A DNA stretch of 64,000 bases from Bacteroidales bacterium (GTDB taxonomy: Bacteria; Bacteroidota; Bacteroidia; Bacteroidales; UBA1402), in NCBI GenBank assembly GCA_021373135.1, contig JAJFTH010000009.1, positions 28,718 to 92,717 on the forward strand, written 5' to 3'. Position 1 is the first letter of the stretch. Each line of letters starts with the position of its first letter. Shown here one piece after another: positions 18,008-28,597 of the stretch. Made by a program: the position numbers and the translations under genes. The notes under the pieces are model-generated. The model did no database searches, was not told where the DNA came from, and worked only from the letters and a program-made list of their open reading frames with translations.

Positions 18008-19424
18008 GCTTCAACCCCATCTTTTTTGCCCGTTCAAGCATAAAGGCGAAAGCAGCCTCAAACTCATTTGGAATGACACCGTCAAGGATTGCATCCTTGA
18101 TGGCGGATTTCAATAGTCCCACTTCTTTGCAGGGCTTCAGTCCGAATGTTTCCATGATCAGCTCCCCGCTGACAGGCGGTTGCATGTTCCGGATGCGGTC
18201 TTTCTGCTCAATCTCACGCAATTTTTGACGTACTAATTGGAAATTCTCCAGAAAACGACGCACCTTTTCCTTGTTCTTGGAAGTGATGTCAGCCTCGCAA
18301 AGCATCATCAAATCATCTATGTCGTCACCGGCATCAAAAAGCAGCCTGCGTACGGCCGAATCAGTCACGATTTCCTCGCTCAGTACAATAGGGCGCATGT
18401 GAAGTCCGACCATCTTCTGAACATATTTCATCCTCTCGTTCATCGGGAATCTCATCCTGCGAAAAATACCCGGAATCATTTTTTCTCCGATAAAATTATG
18501 GTTGTGAAAAGTCCAGCCCGCCTTATCATCCCAACGTTTCGAGGCAGGTTTGCCTATATCGTGGAAAAGTGCCGCCCAACGGAGCCAGACATTATCGCTT
18601 TGATCGGCCAATCTGTCCAGGACTTCCAGCGTATGCTGAAAATTGTCCTTATGCCCTACCCTCTCTTTCATTTCCACCCCCTTTAGGGCAGCAATTTCAG
18701 GCAGGATGATGTCAAGCAGGCCACAAGCATCCAATAGTCTGAAGCCAATGGAAGGTTTTCTCGATTTCATCATCTTGTTCAACTCATCGGCAATGCGTTC
18801 ACCGGAGATGATGGAAATACGTTCCTTATTGCGCTCAATGGCTTCAAAAGCTTCGGGCACCATATCAAAATCAAGTTGGCAGGCGAAACGGATGGCGCGC
18901 ATCATGCGCAAGGGATCGTCACTGAAGGTGATATCCGGATTCAGCGGGGTGCGAAGCAACATATTCCGCATGTCTTCCAAACCTCCGAAAGGATCCGCCA
19001 ATTCTCCATAACGGTCTTTGTTGAGGCATATAGCCAAAGCATTGATGGTGAAATCACGGCGTTTCTGGTCATCTTCGAGACTACCATCCTCTACCATGGG
19101 TTTGCGGGAATCACGCTGATAAGACTCCCTGCGGGCACCGACAAATTCCAGATCTATTTTCTTGAGGTGTATCTGGGCTGTTCCAAAGTTTTTGAAGACA
19201 GCCACCCTGGTGTTTTTTCCAAGTTTTTTTGCCACTATTTTCGCCAATTCGATACCCCGGCCAACAGTTACAATATCGATATCCTTCGAAGGTCTTTTTA
19301 GAAAAATATCGCGCACAAAGCCACCGATCACATAGCATTCCACCTGTAATTCGTCTGCGGCTTCCGATATGATTTCAAAAACCCGGTTGTTTAATTTTTC
19401 ACTTAAATTCACAATTGTTTCCAT
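17976..19424 (-). CDS. cca: CCA-adding tRNA nucleotidyltransferase with HD domain
   Basis: Class II polymerase-beta-like nucleotidyltransferase that adds or repairs the 3' CCA of tRNA. Motifs: GGFVRD (34-39) and D48-x-D50 in [10 protein letters not shown] for catalytic metals, [10 protein letters not shown] (122-131) and [12 protein letters not shown] (170-181) for the neck region. A C-terminal HD phosphohydrolase domain carries ALFHDIGKP (H288-D289). At 482 aa it is a normal CCA enzyme with HD tail. Poly(A) polymerase is the main alternative within the family, but the HD domain favours a tRNA role. Its 3' end overlaps DUF4301 tail to tail. Confidence 0.9.
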   Translation of the reverse strand: METIVNLSEKLNNRVFEIISEAADELQVECYVIGGFVRDIFLKRPSKDIDIVTVGRGIELAKIVAKKLGKNTRVAVFKNFGTAQIHLKKIDLEFVGARRESYQRDSRKPMVEDGSLEDDQKRRDFTINALAICLNKDRYGELADPFGGLEDMRNMLLRTPLNPDITFSDDPLRMMRAIRFACQLDFDMVPEAFEAIERNKERISIISGERIADELNKMMKSRKPSIGFRLLDACGLLDIILPEIAALKGVEMKERVGHKDNFQHTLEVLDRLADQSDNVWLRWAALFHDIGKPASKRWDDKAGWTFHNHNFIGEKMIPGIFRRMRFPMNERMKYVQKMVGLHMRPIVLSEEIVTDSAVRRLLFDAGDDIDDLMMLCEADITSKNKEKVRRFLENFQLVRQKLREIEQKDRIRNMQPPVSGELIMETFGLKPCKEVGLLKSAIKDAILDGVIPNEFEAAFAFMLERAKKMGLKPIDVGDAANR

Positions 19425-19435
19425 CTATTATGGGA

Positions 19436-19472
19436 CAAAAGTATATTATTTTCGGGGAATGAAGTACATTTG
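19436..19472. promoter_or_regulatory. divergent -7 boxes for cca and the lipoprotein gene
   Basis: TACTTTTG on the minus strand (19436-19443) faces cca and TACATTTG on the plus strand (19465-19472) faces the lipoprotein gene. Both match TAnnTTTG at distances giving short leaders. Confidence 0.5.
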
Positions 19473-19494
19473 CGAGCTATAAAGATTTTTGAAC

Positions 19495-20358
19495 ATGTTA
19501 GGTCGTGTCATTTTTCCATATTTATATATCAGCCTCACAGGCGTACTCTTTTCTTGTGCATCTAAAAATGATGTTCAACCCGATAACTATTTGAACAGAG
19601 CCAGGGAACTCTTACAGACACAACAATTCCAGAAAGCAAAATTGTGTGTCGACAGTGTCCGGATCAAATTTCCCAAAAACTTTGACAAAATCCGGGAAGG
19701 ATTGAATGTGATGCGTGAAATCAATTTTGCCGAGCAGAAACGCAATGTGGCTTTTTGCGACAGCATGTTGAAAATACGGCAGGATGAATTGTCTGCAGCC
19801 CAAAAAGACTTTGTCTTTGAGAAAAATGCAGAATATGAAAGCATCGGGCATTATGTTTACAAGACCCAAAGATCCGAAAACAATATGGGGAAGACTTTTC
19901 TCCAGACCAAAGTAGACGAAAAAGGGAACCTGATCCTTACCAGCTATTACAGTGGCAGTCGTGCGTTGAACCATACGTCGCTCCGTGTGAAGTCCAACGA
20001 CGACGCGTATGCAGAAAGTCTTGCAGTGCCGAGGGATGGTGCATTGAATTACAGTTTTAAGGACAGTGGTATGAACTACGAAATTGTACGTTTCAACAAA
20101 AAAGCAGAAAACGGTATCGTCAATTTTATCCTGTTACACGAAGATAAACCGGTTACACTGACTCTTATCGGAGGCAGGCCCAAATCATACAATGTGTCGG
20201 CAAATGATAAAAGAGCCATGAAAGCGGCTTCCGAGCTGTCCATCATCCTCACGGACATTAACCGCCTGCTCAATGAAATCCGCTTGTCTCAGGCAAAATT
20301 GGATTATATCTACCAAAAGCAAGAAGCTCTGGGCACAAAAAATGACTCCAGTATTTAA
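19495..20358 (+). CDS. lipoprotein of unknown function
   Basis: A 287-aa protein with a lipoprotein signal: MLGRVIFPYLYISLTGVLFS followed by Cys (residue 21) and then Ala-Ser. The start is the ATG rather than an upstream in-frame TTG, because it gives a compact signal peptide. After it comes a short TPR-like helical pair (NYLNRARELLQTQQFQKAKL), then a mostly beta middle region and a C-terminal coiled-coil-like helix (RAMKAASELSIILTDINRLL and onwards). I do not recognise a named family; similar lipoproteins occur in Bacteroidales. It is convergent with sprA, whose stop codon lies 17 bp away. Confidence 0.75.
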   Translation: MLGRVIFPYLYISLTGVLFSCASKNDVQPDNYLNRARELLQTQQFQKAKLCVDSVRIKFPKNFDKIREGLNVMREINFAEQKRNVAFCDSMLKIRQDELSAAQKDFVFEKNAEYESIGHYVYKTQRSENNMGKTFLQTKVDEKGNLILTSYYSGSRALNHTSLRVKSNDDAYAESLAVPRDGALNYSFKDSGMNYEIVRFNKKAENGIVNFILLHEDKPVTLTLIGGRPKSYNVSANDKRAMKAASELSIILTDINRLLNEIRLSQAKLDYIYQKQEALGTKNDSSI

Positions 20359-20375
20359 TTTCCCGTTTCACTCAA

Positions 20376-23300
20376 TCACCTATCCAAGATAAAACGGATA
20401 CTGAATCCAAAATCCGAACTTGTCACCGGATAGGATGATACCAACGGAATAGTCGATTCATAATCGTAAAACATAGTCAGGTTCATATTCTTACTGATCA
20501 CATAATCCCCCATCAGTTCAATGACAAACGTCTTGTTACCGGAAGATGCCTGTGTATAGTTTTCCTCAATCTTACGCAAGAGTGAGTGTTGGTTCTTGTA
20601 AGAAAGCTTTCCGGACAAGCTCAGGTCATTTTTGACCTTTGATTTTTCCATAAATCCCCAGGGATGAAAATTACTGATTTTGTAGTTCGTACCTACTGCA
20701 TATTGGTACTGATCAGCCTCAACCACCTGACCACCGGATATGCTCAGATTCATGGTACGGTTCTTGCGGATTTCCGAATTGAATGTCCAGCCGTTCAACA
20801 ATGTTCCCTGAATGCGAAACAATGGATTGAAAGCCTCTGTCAGCGTAATGGATGAAATATCATACATTGAGGAAGGCACCGGATTCTTTGTCAGGACATC
20901 TCTTACAAAACCCAATCCGTCACCGGCATCCACAAAAGTATTGAAGGAAGAGAATGACGAAACATTATAAGTACAGGTATAGGCATGATTGATCGTGATA
21001 TTCGTGAAATATTTCCGAATAAAGTCTATATTGGAAAGTCCGTCGTAAGAAATGGTCCAGTTTGGCAACAAGGCTTTCAAGCTTGGGAATATGTCGAGGT
21101 TCGATTTGTTCGCATCTTTTCCGGTATACGCAGCCAAAAATGCAGGAATGAGTACATCGGCGGAATTGAGGTCAAAAGTACCGTTTACAGGATTATATGT
21201 TTGATTGGCATAAGATGTTCCATATAAGAACCCTGTATTCGGATAGGCCTTTCCACTCATCTTGTTTTCCAAACGGGCGGCAATGATTTTTCTGTTGTCA
21301 AGGAATTTCTGGAAAACCTCGGAGGCATAACCATCCGAAGCTTTTGAAGATTTAAAGGCTGTCGAAAGGGCAACCGTAGTCATGGTGAAACTTCCGGTTT
21401 TTGTTTCAGGCATACCGTCAAACATATACTGGATCTGGGTATTATTGCTCCAGGATCTGGCTGCATTGAGATCAATTTTCAGACCTTTCAAAGGCTCAAT
21501 CGTTGATTTGATACGCAGATCCGTCACTTTCGTCATGATGGCCGGACTGGTGATGGAATCCGAAACAATGAGCCAGTCTTTATCCTTGGCCCGTTGAAGA
21601 TAGTCGTCAGGTTGAAATCCCAACGCAAAATCCCATCCCGGTGCTGTACCATATTCCGATTTACTGATCAGGCCGGACTCAGGCTTGAATCCCGGAATGA
21701 TCATTCCATCGGTCTGTTTATAGGTTACAGAGATATTCCGGACAGACATCATTGTCCGGGCTGCGACCTGTGCAACCTGATACCAACCCTCGTCATCGAG
21801 AGCCGGTTTCTGGATGACGGAAAGTTTCAGGGTTCTGTTCTCTTGCGGATACACCAGCAGATTGTTTTCGTCCTTCACCTTGAATTTGAGCGGAACCCGC
21901 TTTCCGGTCGAATCAATGGCCACCATAAACACCCGTTTATTCTTCAGGTTGTGCTTGATGTTCATCACAGAATCCTTAAACAGAACTGTTTCTTTTTCAT
22001 ATTTTTTCAATTCCTTGACAACTGGTTTCTTCGGTGTTTCTTCGGTAACTTTTTTTTGTTTGGAATCCGAAATGGTCTTTTTTGCAACAGCTTTCTGACG
22101 CCTGACCTCTGAATTTTTCTTGTTGATATTTTTCAGAAAATCCCATTTGTTATACAGGTTCACCAGATTACCGACAGAAGTCAGGGACATCACCCGCTGA
22201 TTGCTCACTTGATTACCCAAATCGGTTTCTGCATCGGCCGTTGAACTTCTGGTCCAATCATAGACTGCATTGTACTGGGTGTTCATATTGATGAAATCAA
22301 GCACAGGAATTCGATTCAAAGGCACTTGCCAAGTCAGATTGGCTGTTTGTGTATAATCCAGAGGCGTACCAAATTCCCGCAAGCTTCTCGAAACCGTATC
22401 TTTCCAGTTTTGATACTCTGTGGCAAATAGTTCTTTGTTGACAGGGGCTGTCAATGTTTCTTCCACTTCCGCCCTATTATTTATCGAAAAATACAATTTC
22501 AGATTGGTGGTGATATTCCAGTTGACGGACAAGTCGGTATTCCACAAAAAGTTTTTGCTGACGGTGAGTGGAAAGACTTCATCAGAACCGGTTGAAGTCA
22601 AGTCTCTGGACTGCATTTCATAATAATACCTGATCAGATTGGAATTTGCCGTTATGTTATTCGGGAGAAAATTCAGATTTAACTCTTTCAATGATTTATA
22701 CCAGGGTGAAACCATTTTTTTGCTTTTGGCAAATGGCTGCCAGGGTTTTAATGGTGAAGAATAAGAATAATTGATACCTCCCGTATAGTTTTTGGTAATC
22801 TGGTATTCCGTTGTCGCATCACGCTCAAAGGCCTCATTCTGGCTATAGTTGAAAGTGAGGTTTGCCGGATCTATCGGAAGTGGCGTTTTGCTTTTCAGAT
22901 CAACTTTCACATTCGTCAGGCTAAGACTCTTATAGGTCTTCAATGTTTGACTATAGTTCAGGATGGAATCGCGCGCCGCCTTGCTTTTCGTAGCGTCAAG
23001 CACATCGCTCAGCAACAGGTCTTCATTCAGCGGATCATATTTGGGCGTGGTTGTTTCCTTGGATATGGAATAAAACAATGGGATATTGACTTTCGCTTTT
23101 TCCGGTAAAAGGCGGCCAAGGTTAAAATTGAAGGCCATGTTATATTGACCATAGCTGTCCATCCTGCGTTCGGAAACGCTCTGTTCAAGACCTCCGAATC
23201 CGGCTGATTCATAACGGCCGCTGGCTGTGATCGTACCAAGATCGGACAATCCCAGGACAGCACTACCCAAAGCTGCATATCCACCCTCTTCCTTAAATCC

Positions 23301-26300
23301 GGAGAGACGCAATTCATTCACCCATATTTCTACTGATTTGACCATCGTTCCATTATTCCTGACACCAATCATGATGGTTTTAACATCGGCCAAGGATGGA
23401 TTTCCCACGATTTTCACTTTATTTTGCTCATGGTTGGGATCAAACTCAGAATATTCTTTCGTATAACTGACGGGATAACCGGCAGCGTTTCTGTTGTTCT
23501 TGACCTTGGTCAACAGATCAAACGGAATGTCGAAAAAGTTGTTGTCCGGCCAGATGGCAGAAGCCACATTAACATAAGGTTCAGAAATCTCAAGTGGAAT
23601 TTCGTACTCATAATAGTTGTTCTGATAATCGGCTCCCAAGCGCATGAAAACAGTCATTTCATAATTTTTCGGAGGATTCACGTCTTTTTCGAATGCCTCG
23701 GAATGCACGAACATTTGCAGTCTGTCGTACTGCCTGAAATCATAGGAGGTGTTTTTATAGACGGATCTGGCATCACCCGGAGACAGATCGGAGATCTTTA
23801 ATGCAAGTGACTTTTCGTCTTGCAGATATACACCCGGCTGACTGGGATCGGTTTCCCTGCTCACGCCCGGAGGCAGTTTATAGTTGATGGGGGTACGACT
23901 TGAATTTTCCTCCAGACCGACCGTAGAGACATCAATCACTGCGTCAGAAACGGGCACTGTTGTATATAAGTCTTTCGTATAGTTTCTCCAATCACCGCGT
24001 ACCAGATCCAGACTGGCCAAACGCAGGATGGTACTGTCCTCAAAGCCTGTCAGATACATCCTGATAAAACGGATGCTGTTGAAACCACTGATGGCTCCCA
24101 CCTTCTCTTTATATTCGTCAATAGGTATCTTGAACTGATACCAGGAAACTTGTTCCACCTTGCCGTTTTTTAATGTAACGGAGCTCGTTCGCTTATCTTT
24201 GATGAAATTTTTTCCAACTTCCATATCAGCATGACGTATAGATACACGGTACTTATAATATCTTTCCGTTTCATTCAGGGTAAAGTCCAGGTTGATGTCT
24301 TCCACGTTTGGAAGTGTCGTTGCCGCTGTTGAGTAGGATTCTCCGGAATTTTCCGTCGATTGGGAATTGCCTTCATAACCGTTATAATGTTTATACCGGT
24401 TCAGAATGCTTGTTTTCTGATTATCATAGTCTGTGCCCCGGAAATAATGGTAATTGTCACCGGCAGGGTCATTAATGGGCGAAAAAGGATCTTTTTCCAT
24501 CTGATCGATGGCTACCGGATCCACCACCTTTGTCCGGACACCGGCAATATAGTCCGCCTTCCAGCTTTTTTCTTCTTCTGTACTAAGGCCATCCAGACCT
24601 ACATCCTGAAGGGAACGGACACCGGTGGTATTGTCAAATGCGTAAGCTGTGGAGGTCTTGGCCGAAACTTTTCCCCATTTGGTCGTACTGATGAGACTGG
24701 TATCACCGGCAGAGGTCGGCAGCCCATTTTCGAAAGAGCGTTTACCATCTTTCAGGACATCCTCTGAAATTTCACCCAAATTAAAATACAAATCTCCACC
24801 GGTTGACACACCCAAACTGTCATATACAAATGGATCCATCATCCAGAATTCGATGTATTCCACATTGTTGGATTCAAAATTGGTGTATCCAGATTCAATC
24901 TTGCGCATGATGCCACCCCATCTGTTTTTTGGATTCTTCAAGGTTCCGTCGGTATTCATGCTTTCCCAGTCAAAATTATACGGACCTCTTTCTTTCGGAT
25001 AATAGGCCAGGTTCATAACCGAAAGCAAACCGGTCTGATTATAGGCCAAATTACGGTCCGGAAAAATTTCTCTTTCCCGGATTGCCCTTACATAGTGATT
25101 GGATAATTGTTCCAAATCATTCCTGATATGACTTGGCGTCTGAGAACTGTTGTTCTGATTGAAGATACCGTCGATGGTATACCATGCCAGAAGGGAACGA
25201 TTATAACCGTACCGGATATTATCGGACAAGGCTGCTTCCGGGAACAAGCCTCCTGCCGGATCATAGGGCGTACTGGCCAGATACCACTGGGATTGGTCCT
25301 TCAGGGAGATAGGCTTTTCCGAGGCCTCAAAATCATCTATGTATGACTTATTATCCAAAGTCTTTGATGACCCTGCAATCAATTGGGCAAACTCACCGTT
25401 CATGGAGAACTGAGAAGGTTTGGTGGCATTTATCAATGGCAACTTGTCAATCAGGTTGGTCAGAAACTGCGATTCTGTTTTAAAAGAGGTATTTATTCCC
25501 CAGATGGTGTTGGATACAGACTCAGAACCCATATCCACCTTGGTGGTCAATGGCGTTTCTGAAAGATGCATCAAGGTACCTCCGACACTAAAATTATCGC
25601 TGAACTTATAGTCAAGAGTCATTCCGGCCATTGATTTTCGCATCATGCTGAATGTGGATTGATCTTCACAAGTGGCATTGATGGCCGTACCGGAAGTGAT
25701 CAGGGCCTCATTCAGAATGGTGACCGTACCTGAGGCATAATCCACCGTATAATCGGTGTTCTCCGTCAGGGTTTGTCCACCGGCTGTAACCACGACAGAT
25801 CCGCTGGCCACATTCATGGCTCCAAGTGAAATGGTGGCACCGGAAGAGGCCTTATAGGAACCGGAAATCCTGAATTTATTTTTTTCCGTCAATTGCTGCG
25901 CCACCGTCAGAGTCGAATCGTACAGTTCTTCGAAAACATACTTGTCAGCTATGATACTATCGCCGATCGCTTCTCTGAGATGTTTTCCGAATGGTTCTCT
26001 GACCGGGAAAATAATCCGGCCATTGGTGGATTGCACAGTATATCCCTCCACATAATCAAAAACACCATCCGGATAAGCTTCCTGTTTACTGTTCAAATGA
26101 TCAAGATTCATTACACGCAGCAATAAGGTATTCTTGATTTTGCCTTCTGTCAGATAGTTGATGTCCGTTCCGACGGAATCCGACTTATAAGTGATGTTGA
26201 GCTCAAAATTCTTGGACTCTACATTGTATGCACCGATGGAATAGATGTTTTTCATCATCAGTTCCCAGGTTGGAGAAGTCGGGGAATAATCGGTACCTTT

Positions 26301-27815
26301 CAGCATCTTGACGAACAAGGTTTTGGGAGATTCTATACCGTCCGTAGAGAATTCTCCGACCTGATAGGTCTGTCCGTTTTTGGTATATTCGTAAGCCACA
26401 GCCAGAATTTCATCACTGTTGAGCGATTGTCGCAGGGAGATATAGCCCAAAGTACTATTCAGCGTATATTCACTGGATTCAAGTCTCCTGGCACTTTCCA
26501 ACCGCTCATAGTCCTCACCGACATTCACATTGATTTCACCTTCGCTAAGCGGCTCTAAAGTGGCATTTGCGTCACTGATGTTTCTGGCATTTACATATTG
26601 CTGGGTAATCTCCGAATATAGACTATTGCTTGAGTTGGCAGGTATCTTCGCGCCCGTGTTGTTAACCCAATGTTTTTTAAAAATAGTGGTGGGTTCGGCC
26701 AGATCAGCAAAAGCGACAATGTTTCTGGCATTATCGAGATTACCGGTTTTGTTGGTCACCCATACTTCAACCTTGGTGATGGTGATACCGGATGAAATGT
26801 AAGGCAAATTGCTCATCCAGCTATCATAGTTGTTTTTGAAATACTGAGAAAGAAAATAGTGGCGGTTTTCATCATAAGCGGCCACATCGAGGTCAAACTT
26901 GTTGGTCTGGACACCACCGCTCAGACTGACAGACTTGATCTGTGATTGCTGCTGCGAAACGACGGCAGTCGCGGATAGTTTTCCAAACTGAAGCGCAGTC
27001 TTGACCCCAAACAGGGATGAGCCACCTGAGATGAGAGAACTGTTGACAGGCATGCTGACATTTCCACCCTCAATGCTTTTGATGATTTCATCTTCCTTGC
27101 CTTCATAACGCAATTTGACGGATTTGGCATCATAATCGAAGGTAGCTTCGGTGTCATAATTCATGTTGACATTGATTTTGTCACCAACCTTGCCATTGAC
27201 ACTCATTTGTACCTTCTGATCAAAGTCAAAATAGGTCTTGTCTTTCGCATTTTCAGAGAAAGCAGGATTGTCCACTTTATTGTTCTTGATACCGAATTTA
27301 GTTTCTATGGATCCCTTGGTTTTCAATTTCACGCCACCTTCTCCAAATATTTTGTCACCCATGCCGATATCGAACTGCATGTCTGTCAGAGAAAAATCAT
27401 CCTTTTTTTTACTGAAATCAATTTTATTCTTTTCCCGCCAATAGGCAGCAGACGACTCTTTTTGCTGGTATTCGAGATATTCTTCGGCAGTAAGGTTGAT
27501 GGGCGTTCCTATTTCTTCCCCTCCCAACTTGGTTTTCATCTGGTAAGTTCCTGTCTTCGTGTCATATTCGATGACCGTTCCAAGATTCTGCGGGTTTTTC
27601 AAATCTGCAGGAGACAATGCTGCATTTTCTTCCGTAGTTTCAGGAACCGTCCTTCTGACGGGATATCTCAACGTTGTATCCTTTTTTTGAGAAATACTAT
27701 CTTTCGAAGCAGGCACAACCTCTTGCTTCACGGATGGTGAAGAAGCTGAATACAAGCTGAAAACTCCGGCAAGTGTAAACAACAAAATTAAAATTATAGG
27801 AAGTCTGCTTTTCAA
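20376..27815 (-). CDS. sprA: T9SS outer membrane translocon SprA (Sov)
   Basis: A 2479-aa protein with an N-terminal signal sequence (about residues 1-25, KSRLPIILILLFTLAGVFSL). It corresponds to SprA/Sov, the giant single-chain beta-barrel that forms the export channel of the type IX secretion system in the outer membrane. The length fits known members (about 2,300-2,500 aa). The N-terminal region has the SprA-typical KIDFSKKKDDFSLTDMQFDI, then GMGDKIFGEGGVKLKT and GKVGDKINVNMNYDTEATFD. The C-terminus ends in a barrel strand (GFSIRFILDR). It lies 4 bp behind ruvA, the known Bacteroidota ruvA-sprA order. A possible cargo, the LRR protein, is in the same window. Confidence 0.97.
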   Translation of the reverse strand: MKSRLPIILILLFTLAGVFSLYSASSPSVKQEVVPASKDSISQKKDTTLRYPVRRTVPETTEENAALSPADLKNPQNLGTVIEYDTKTGTYQMKTKLGGEEIGTPINLTAEEYLEYQQKESSAAYWREKNKIDFSKKKDDFSLTDMQFDIGMGDKIFGEGGVKLKTKGSIETKFGIKNNKVDNPAFSENAKDKTYFDFDQKVQMSVNGKVGDKINVNMNYDTEATFDYDAKSVKLRYEGKEDEIIKSIEGGNVSMPVNSSLISGGSSLFGVKTALQFGKLSATAVVSQQQSQIKSVSLSGGVQTNKFDLDVAAYDENRHYFLSQYFKNNYDSWMSNLPYISSGITITKVEVWVTNKTGNLDNARNIVAFADLAEPTTIFKKHWVNNTGAKIPANSSNSLYSEITQQYVNARNISDANATLEPLSEGEINVNVGEDYERLESARRLESSEYTLNSTLGYISLRQSLNSDEILAVAYEYTKNGQTYQVGEFSTDGIESPKTLFVKMLKGTDYSPTSPTWELMMKNIYSIGAYNVESKNFELNITYKSDSVGTDINYLTEGKIKNTLLLRVMNLDHLNSKQEAYPDGVFDYVEGYTVQSTNGRIIFPVREPFGKHLREAIGDSIIADKYVFEELYDSTLTVAQQLTEKNKFRISGSYKASSGATISLGAMNVASGSVVVTAGGQTLTENTDYTVDYASGTVTILNEALITSGTAINATCEDQSTFSMMRKSMAGMTLDYKFSDNFSVGGTLMHLSETPLTTKVDMGSESVSNTIWGINTSFKTESQFLTNLIDKLPLINATKPSQFSMNGEFAQLIAGSSKTLDNKSYIDDFEASEKPISLKDQSQWYLASTPYDPAGGLFPEAALSDNIRYGYNRSLLAWYTIDGIFNQNNSSQTPSHIRNDLEQLSNHYVRAIREREIFPDRNLAYNQTGLLSVMNLAYYPKERGPYNFDWESMNTDGTLKNPKNRWGGIMRKIESGYTNFESNNVEYIEFWMMDPFVYDSLGVSTGGDLYFNLGEISEDVLKDGKRSFENGLPTSAGDTSLISTTKWGKVSAKTSTAYAFDNTTGVRSLQDVGLDGLSTEEEKSWKADYIAGVRTKVVDPVAIDQMEKDPFSPINDPAGDNYHYFRGTDYDNQKTSILNRYKHYNGYEGNSQSTENSGESYSTAATTLPNVEDINLDFTLNETERYYKYRVSIRHADMEVGKNFIKDKRTSSVTLKNGKVEQVSWYQFKIPIDEYKEKVGAISGFNSIRFIRMYLTGFEDSTILRLASLDLVRGDWRNYTKDLYTTVPVSDAVIDVSTVGLEENSSRTPINYKLPPGVSRETDPSQPGVYLQDEKSLALKISDLSPGDARSVYKNTSYDFRQYDRLQMFVHSEAFEKDVNPPKNYEMTVFMRLGADYQNNYYEYEIPLEISEPYVNVASAIWPDNNFFDIPFDLLTKVKNNRNAAGYPVSYTKEYSEFDPNHEQNKVKIVGNPSLADVKTIMIGVRNNGTMVKSVEIWVNELRLSGFKEEGGYAALGSAVLGLSDLGTITASGRYESAGFGGLEQSVSERRMDSYGQYNMAFNFNLGRLLPEKAKVNIPLFYSISKETTTPKYDPLNEDLLLSDVLDATKSKAARDSILNYSQTLKTYKSLSLTNVKVDLKSKTPLPIDPANLTFNYSQNEAFERDATTEYQITKNYTGGINYSYSSPLKPWQPFAKSKKMVSPWYKSLKELNLNFLPNNITANSNLIRYYYEMQSRDLTSTGSDEVFPLTVSKNFLWNTDLSVNWNITTNLKLYFSINNRAEVEETLTAPVNKELFATEYQNWKDTVSRSLREFGTPLDYTQTANLTWQVPLNRIPVLDFINMNTQYNAVYDWTRSSTADAETDLGNQVSNQRVMSLTSVGNLVNLYNKWDFLKNINKKNSEVRRQKAVAKKTISDSKQKKVTEETPKKPVVKELKKYEKETVLFKDSVMNIKHNLKNKRVFMVAIDSTGKRVPLKFKVKDENNLLVYPQENRTLKLSVIQKPALDDEGWYQVAQVAARTMMSVRNISVTYKQTDGMIIPGFKPESGLISKSEYGTAPGWDFALGFQPDDYLQRAKDKDWLIVSDSITSPAIMTKVTDLRIKSTIEPLKGLKIDLNAARSWSNNTQIQYMFDGMPETKTGSFTMTTVALSTAFKSSKASDGYASEVFQKFLDNRKIIAARLENKMSGKAYPNTGFLYGTSYANQTYNPVNGTFDLNSADVLIPAFLAAYTGKDANKSNLDIFPSLKALLPNWTISYDGLSNIDFIRKYFTNITINHAYTCTYNVSSFSSFNTFVDAGDGLGFVRDVLTKNPVPSSMYDISSITLTEAFNPLFRIQGTLLNGWTFNSEIRKNRTMNLSISGGQVVEADQYQYAVGTNYKISNFHPWGFMEKSKVKNDLSLSGKLSYKNQHSLLRKIEENYTQASSGNKTFVIELMGDYVISKNMNLTMFYDYESTIPLVSSYPVTSSDFGFSIRFILDR

Positions 27816-27819
27816 AGAT

Positions 27820-28410
27820 TTACAACAATTTCAGTGCCGCTTTAATAACTTGTTCTACAGGAAGATTCGGGAAATCCGACAATATTTTGCAGACCACTTT
27901 CATGGATGCGGATTGTACAAAACCGAGCATTTGAAGCGCAGCAACAGCCTCATCCCGAACCAAACTGTTCTTGGAACCGGTTGCCATGGTTTCAGAAGCA
28001 ACCACTCCTGCCTTACCCATTTTATCCTTCAGGTCCACAATGATGCGTTGGGCTGTCTTAAGCCCGATTCCTTTGACCGCTTTCAAAGCATCTACATTTT
28101 CACTCAGGATACAGGTCTCCAATTCGATCACACTCAGAGAGGAAAGGATCATTCTTGCGGTATTGGCACCAACACCTGAAACGCCGATCAATTGCTGAAA
28201 AGTGGTACGTTCTGATAGCGTCGAAAAGCCGAAAAGCACGTAGGCATCCTCACGGATTGCTTCATGAATATAGAGTTTACACGTCTTCAATGTTTGAATA
28301 TTCGTGTATGTATTTAAACTGATGTTGATGAAATAGGCCAGTCCCTGATTTTCCAAAACGACATTTGTCGGTGTCAAAGTAATCACTTCTCCCTTGATGT
28401 ATTCTATCAT
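27820..28410 (-). CDS. ruvA: Holliday junction branch migration protein RuvA
   Basis: A 196-aa protein that binds four-way junctions as a tetramer and loads the RuvB motor. The start is the ATG of [20 protein letters not shown], the family's standard N-terminus; an upstream in-frame extension has no family resemblance. Helix-hairpin-helix motifs are visible as [16 protein letters not shown] and [20 protein letters not shown]. The C-terminal domain III ([12 protein letters not shown] ... [12 protein letters not shown]) contacts RuvB. The gene is transcribed with sprA. Confidence 0.96.
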   Translation of the reverse strand: MIEYIKGEVITLTPTNVVLENQGLAYFINISLNTYTNIQTLKTCKLYIHEAIREDAYVLFGFSTLSERTTFQQLIGVSGVGANTARMILSSLSVIELETCILSENVDALKAVKGIGLKTAQRIIVDLKDKMGKAGVVASETMATGSKNSLVRDEAVAALQMLGFVQSASMKVVCKILSDFPNLPVEQVIKAALKLL

Positions 28411-28453
28411 AAATTCGTGGTTTATATCGCATTGAAAGTCAATGCGGGTAAGT

Positions 28454-28482
28454 GTAAAACGTATTTTTTTTGTAAAACGTAT
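28454..28482. promoter_or_regulatory. paired 11-bp direct repeats upstream of ruvA
   Basis: GTAAAACGTAT occurs twice with an 18-bp period, 40-70 bp before the ruvA start. Same-face direct repeats at this distance suggest an activator or repressor site for the ruvA-sprA operon. No factor is assigned. Confidence 0.4.
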
Positions 28483-28525
28483 ATGAACGGCTAAAAAACA
28501 CAAAATGGCAACTTCGCCCTATAAC

Positions 28526-28591
28526 GGCAGATGCCATCCCCTTTTGAAGGATGACATCTGCCTATCTTTGCACATCATTCTTGATGTGGTG
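28526..28591. repeat. two strong hairpins behind rseP
   Basis: One stem pairs CACATCA with TGATGTG (4-nt loop). The next pairs GGCAGATG..CATCC with GGATG..CATCTGCC, with a single mismatch and a 9-nt loop. They lie directly after the rseP stop on its strand. There is no T-run, so they may act in Rho-dependent ending, mRNA protection, or as part of a small RNA. Confidence 0.5.
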
Positions 28592-28597
28592 GTATTT

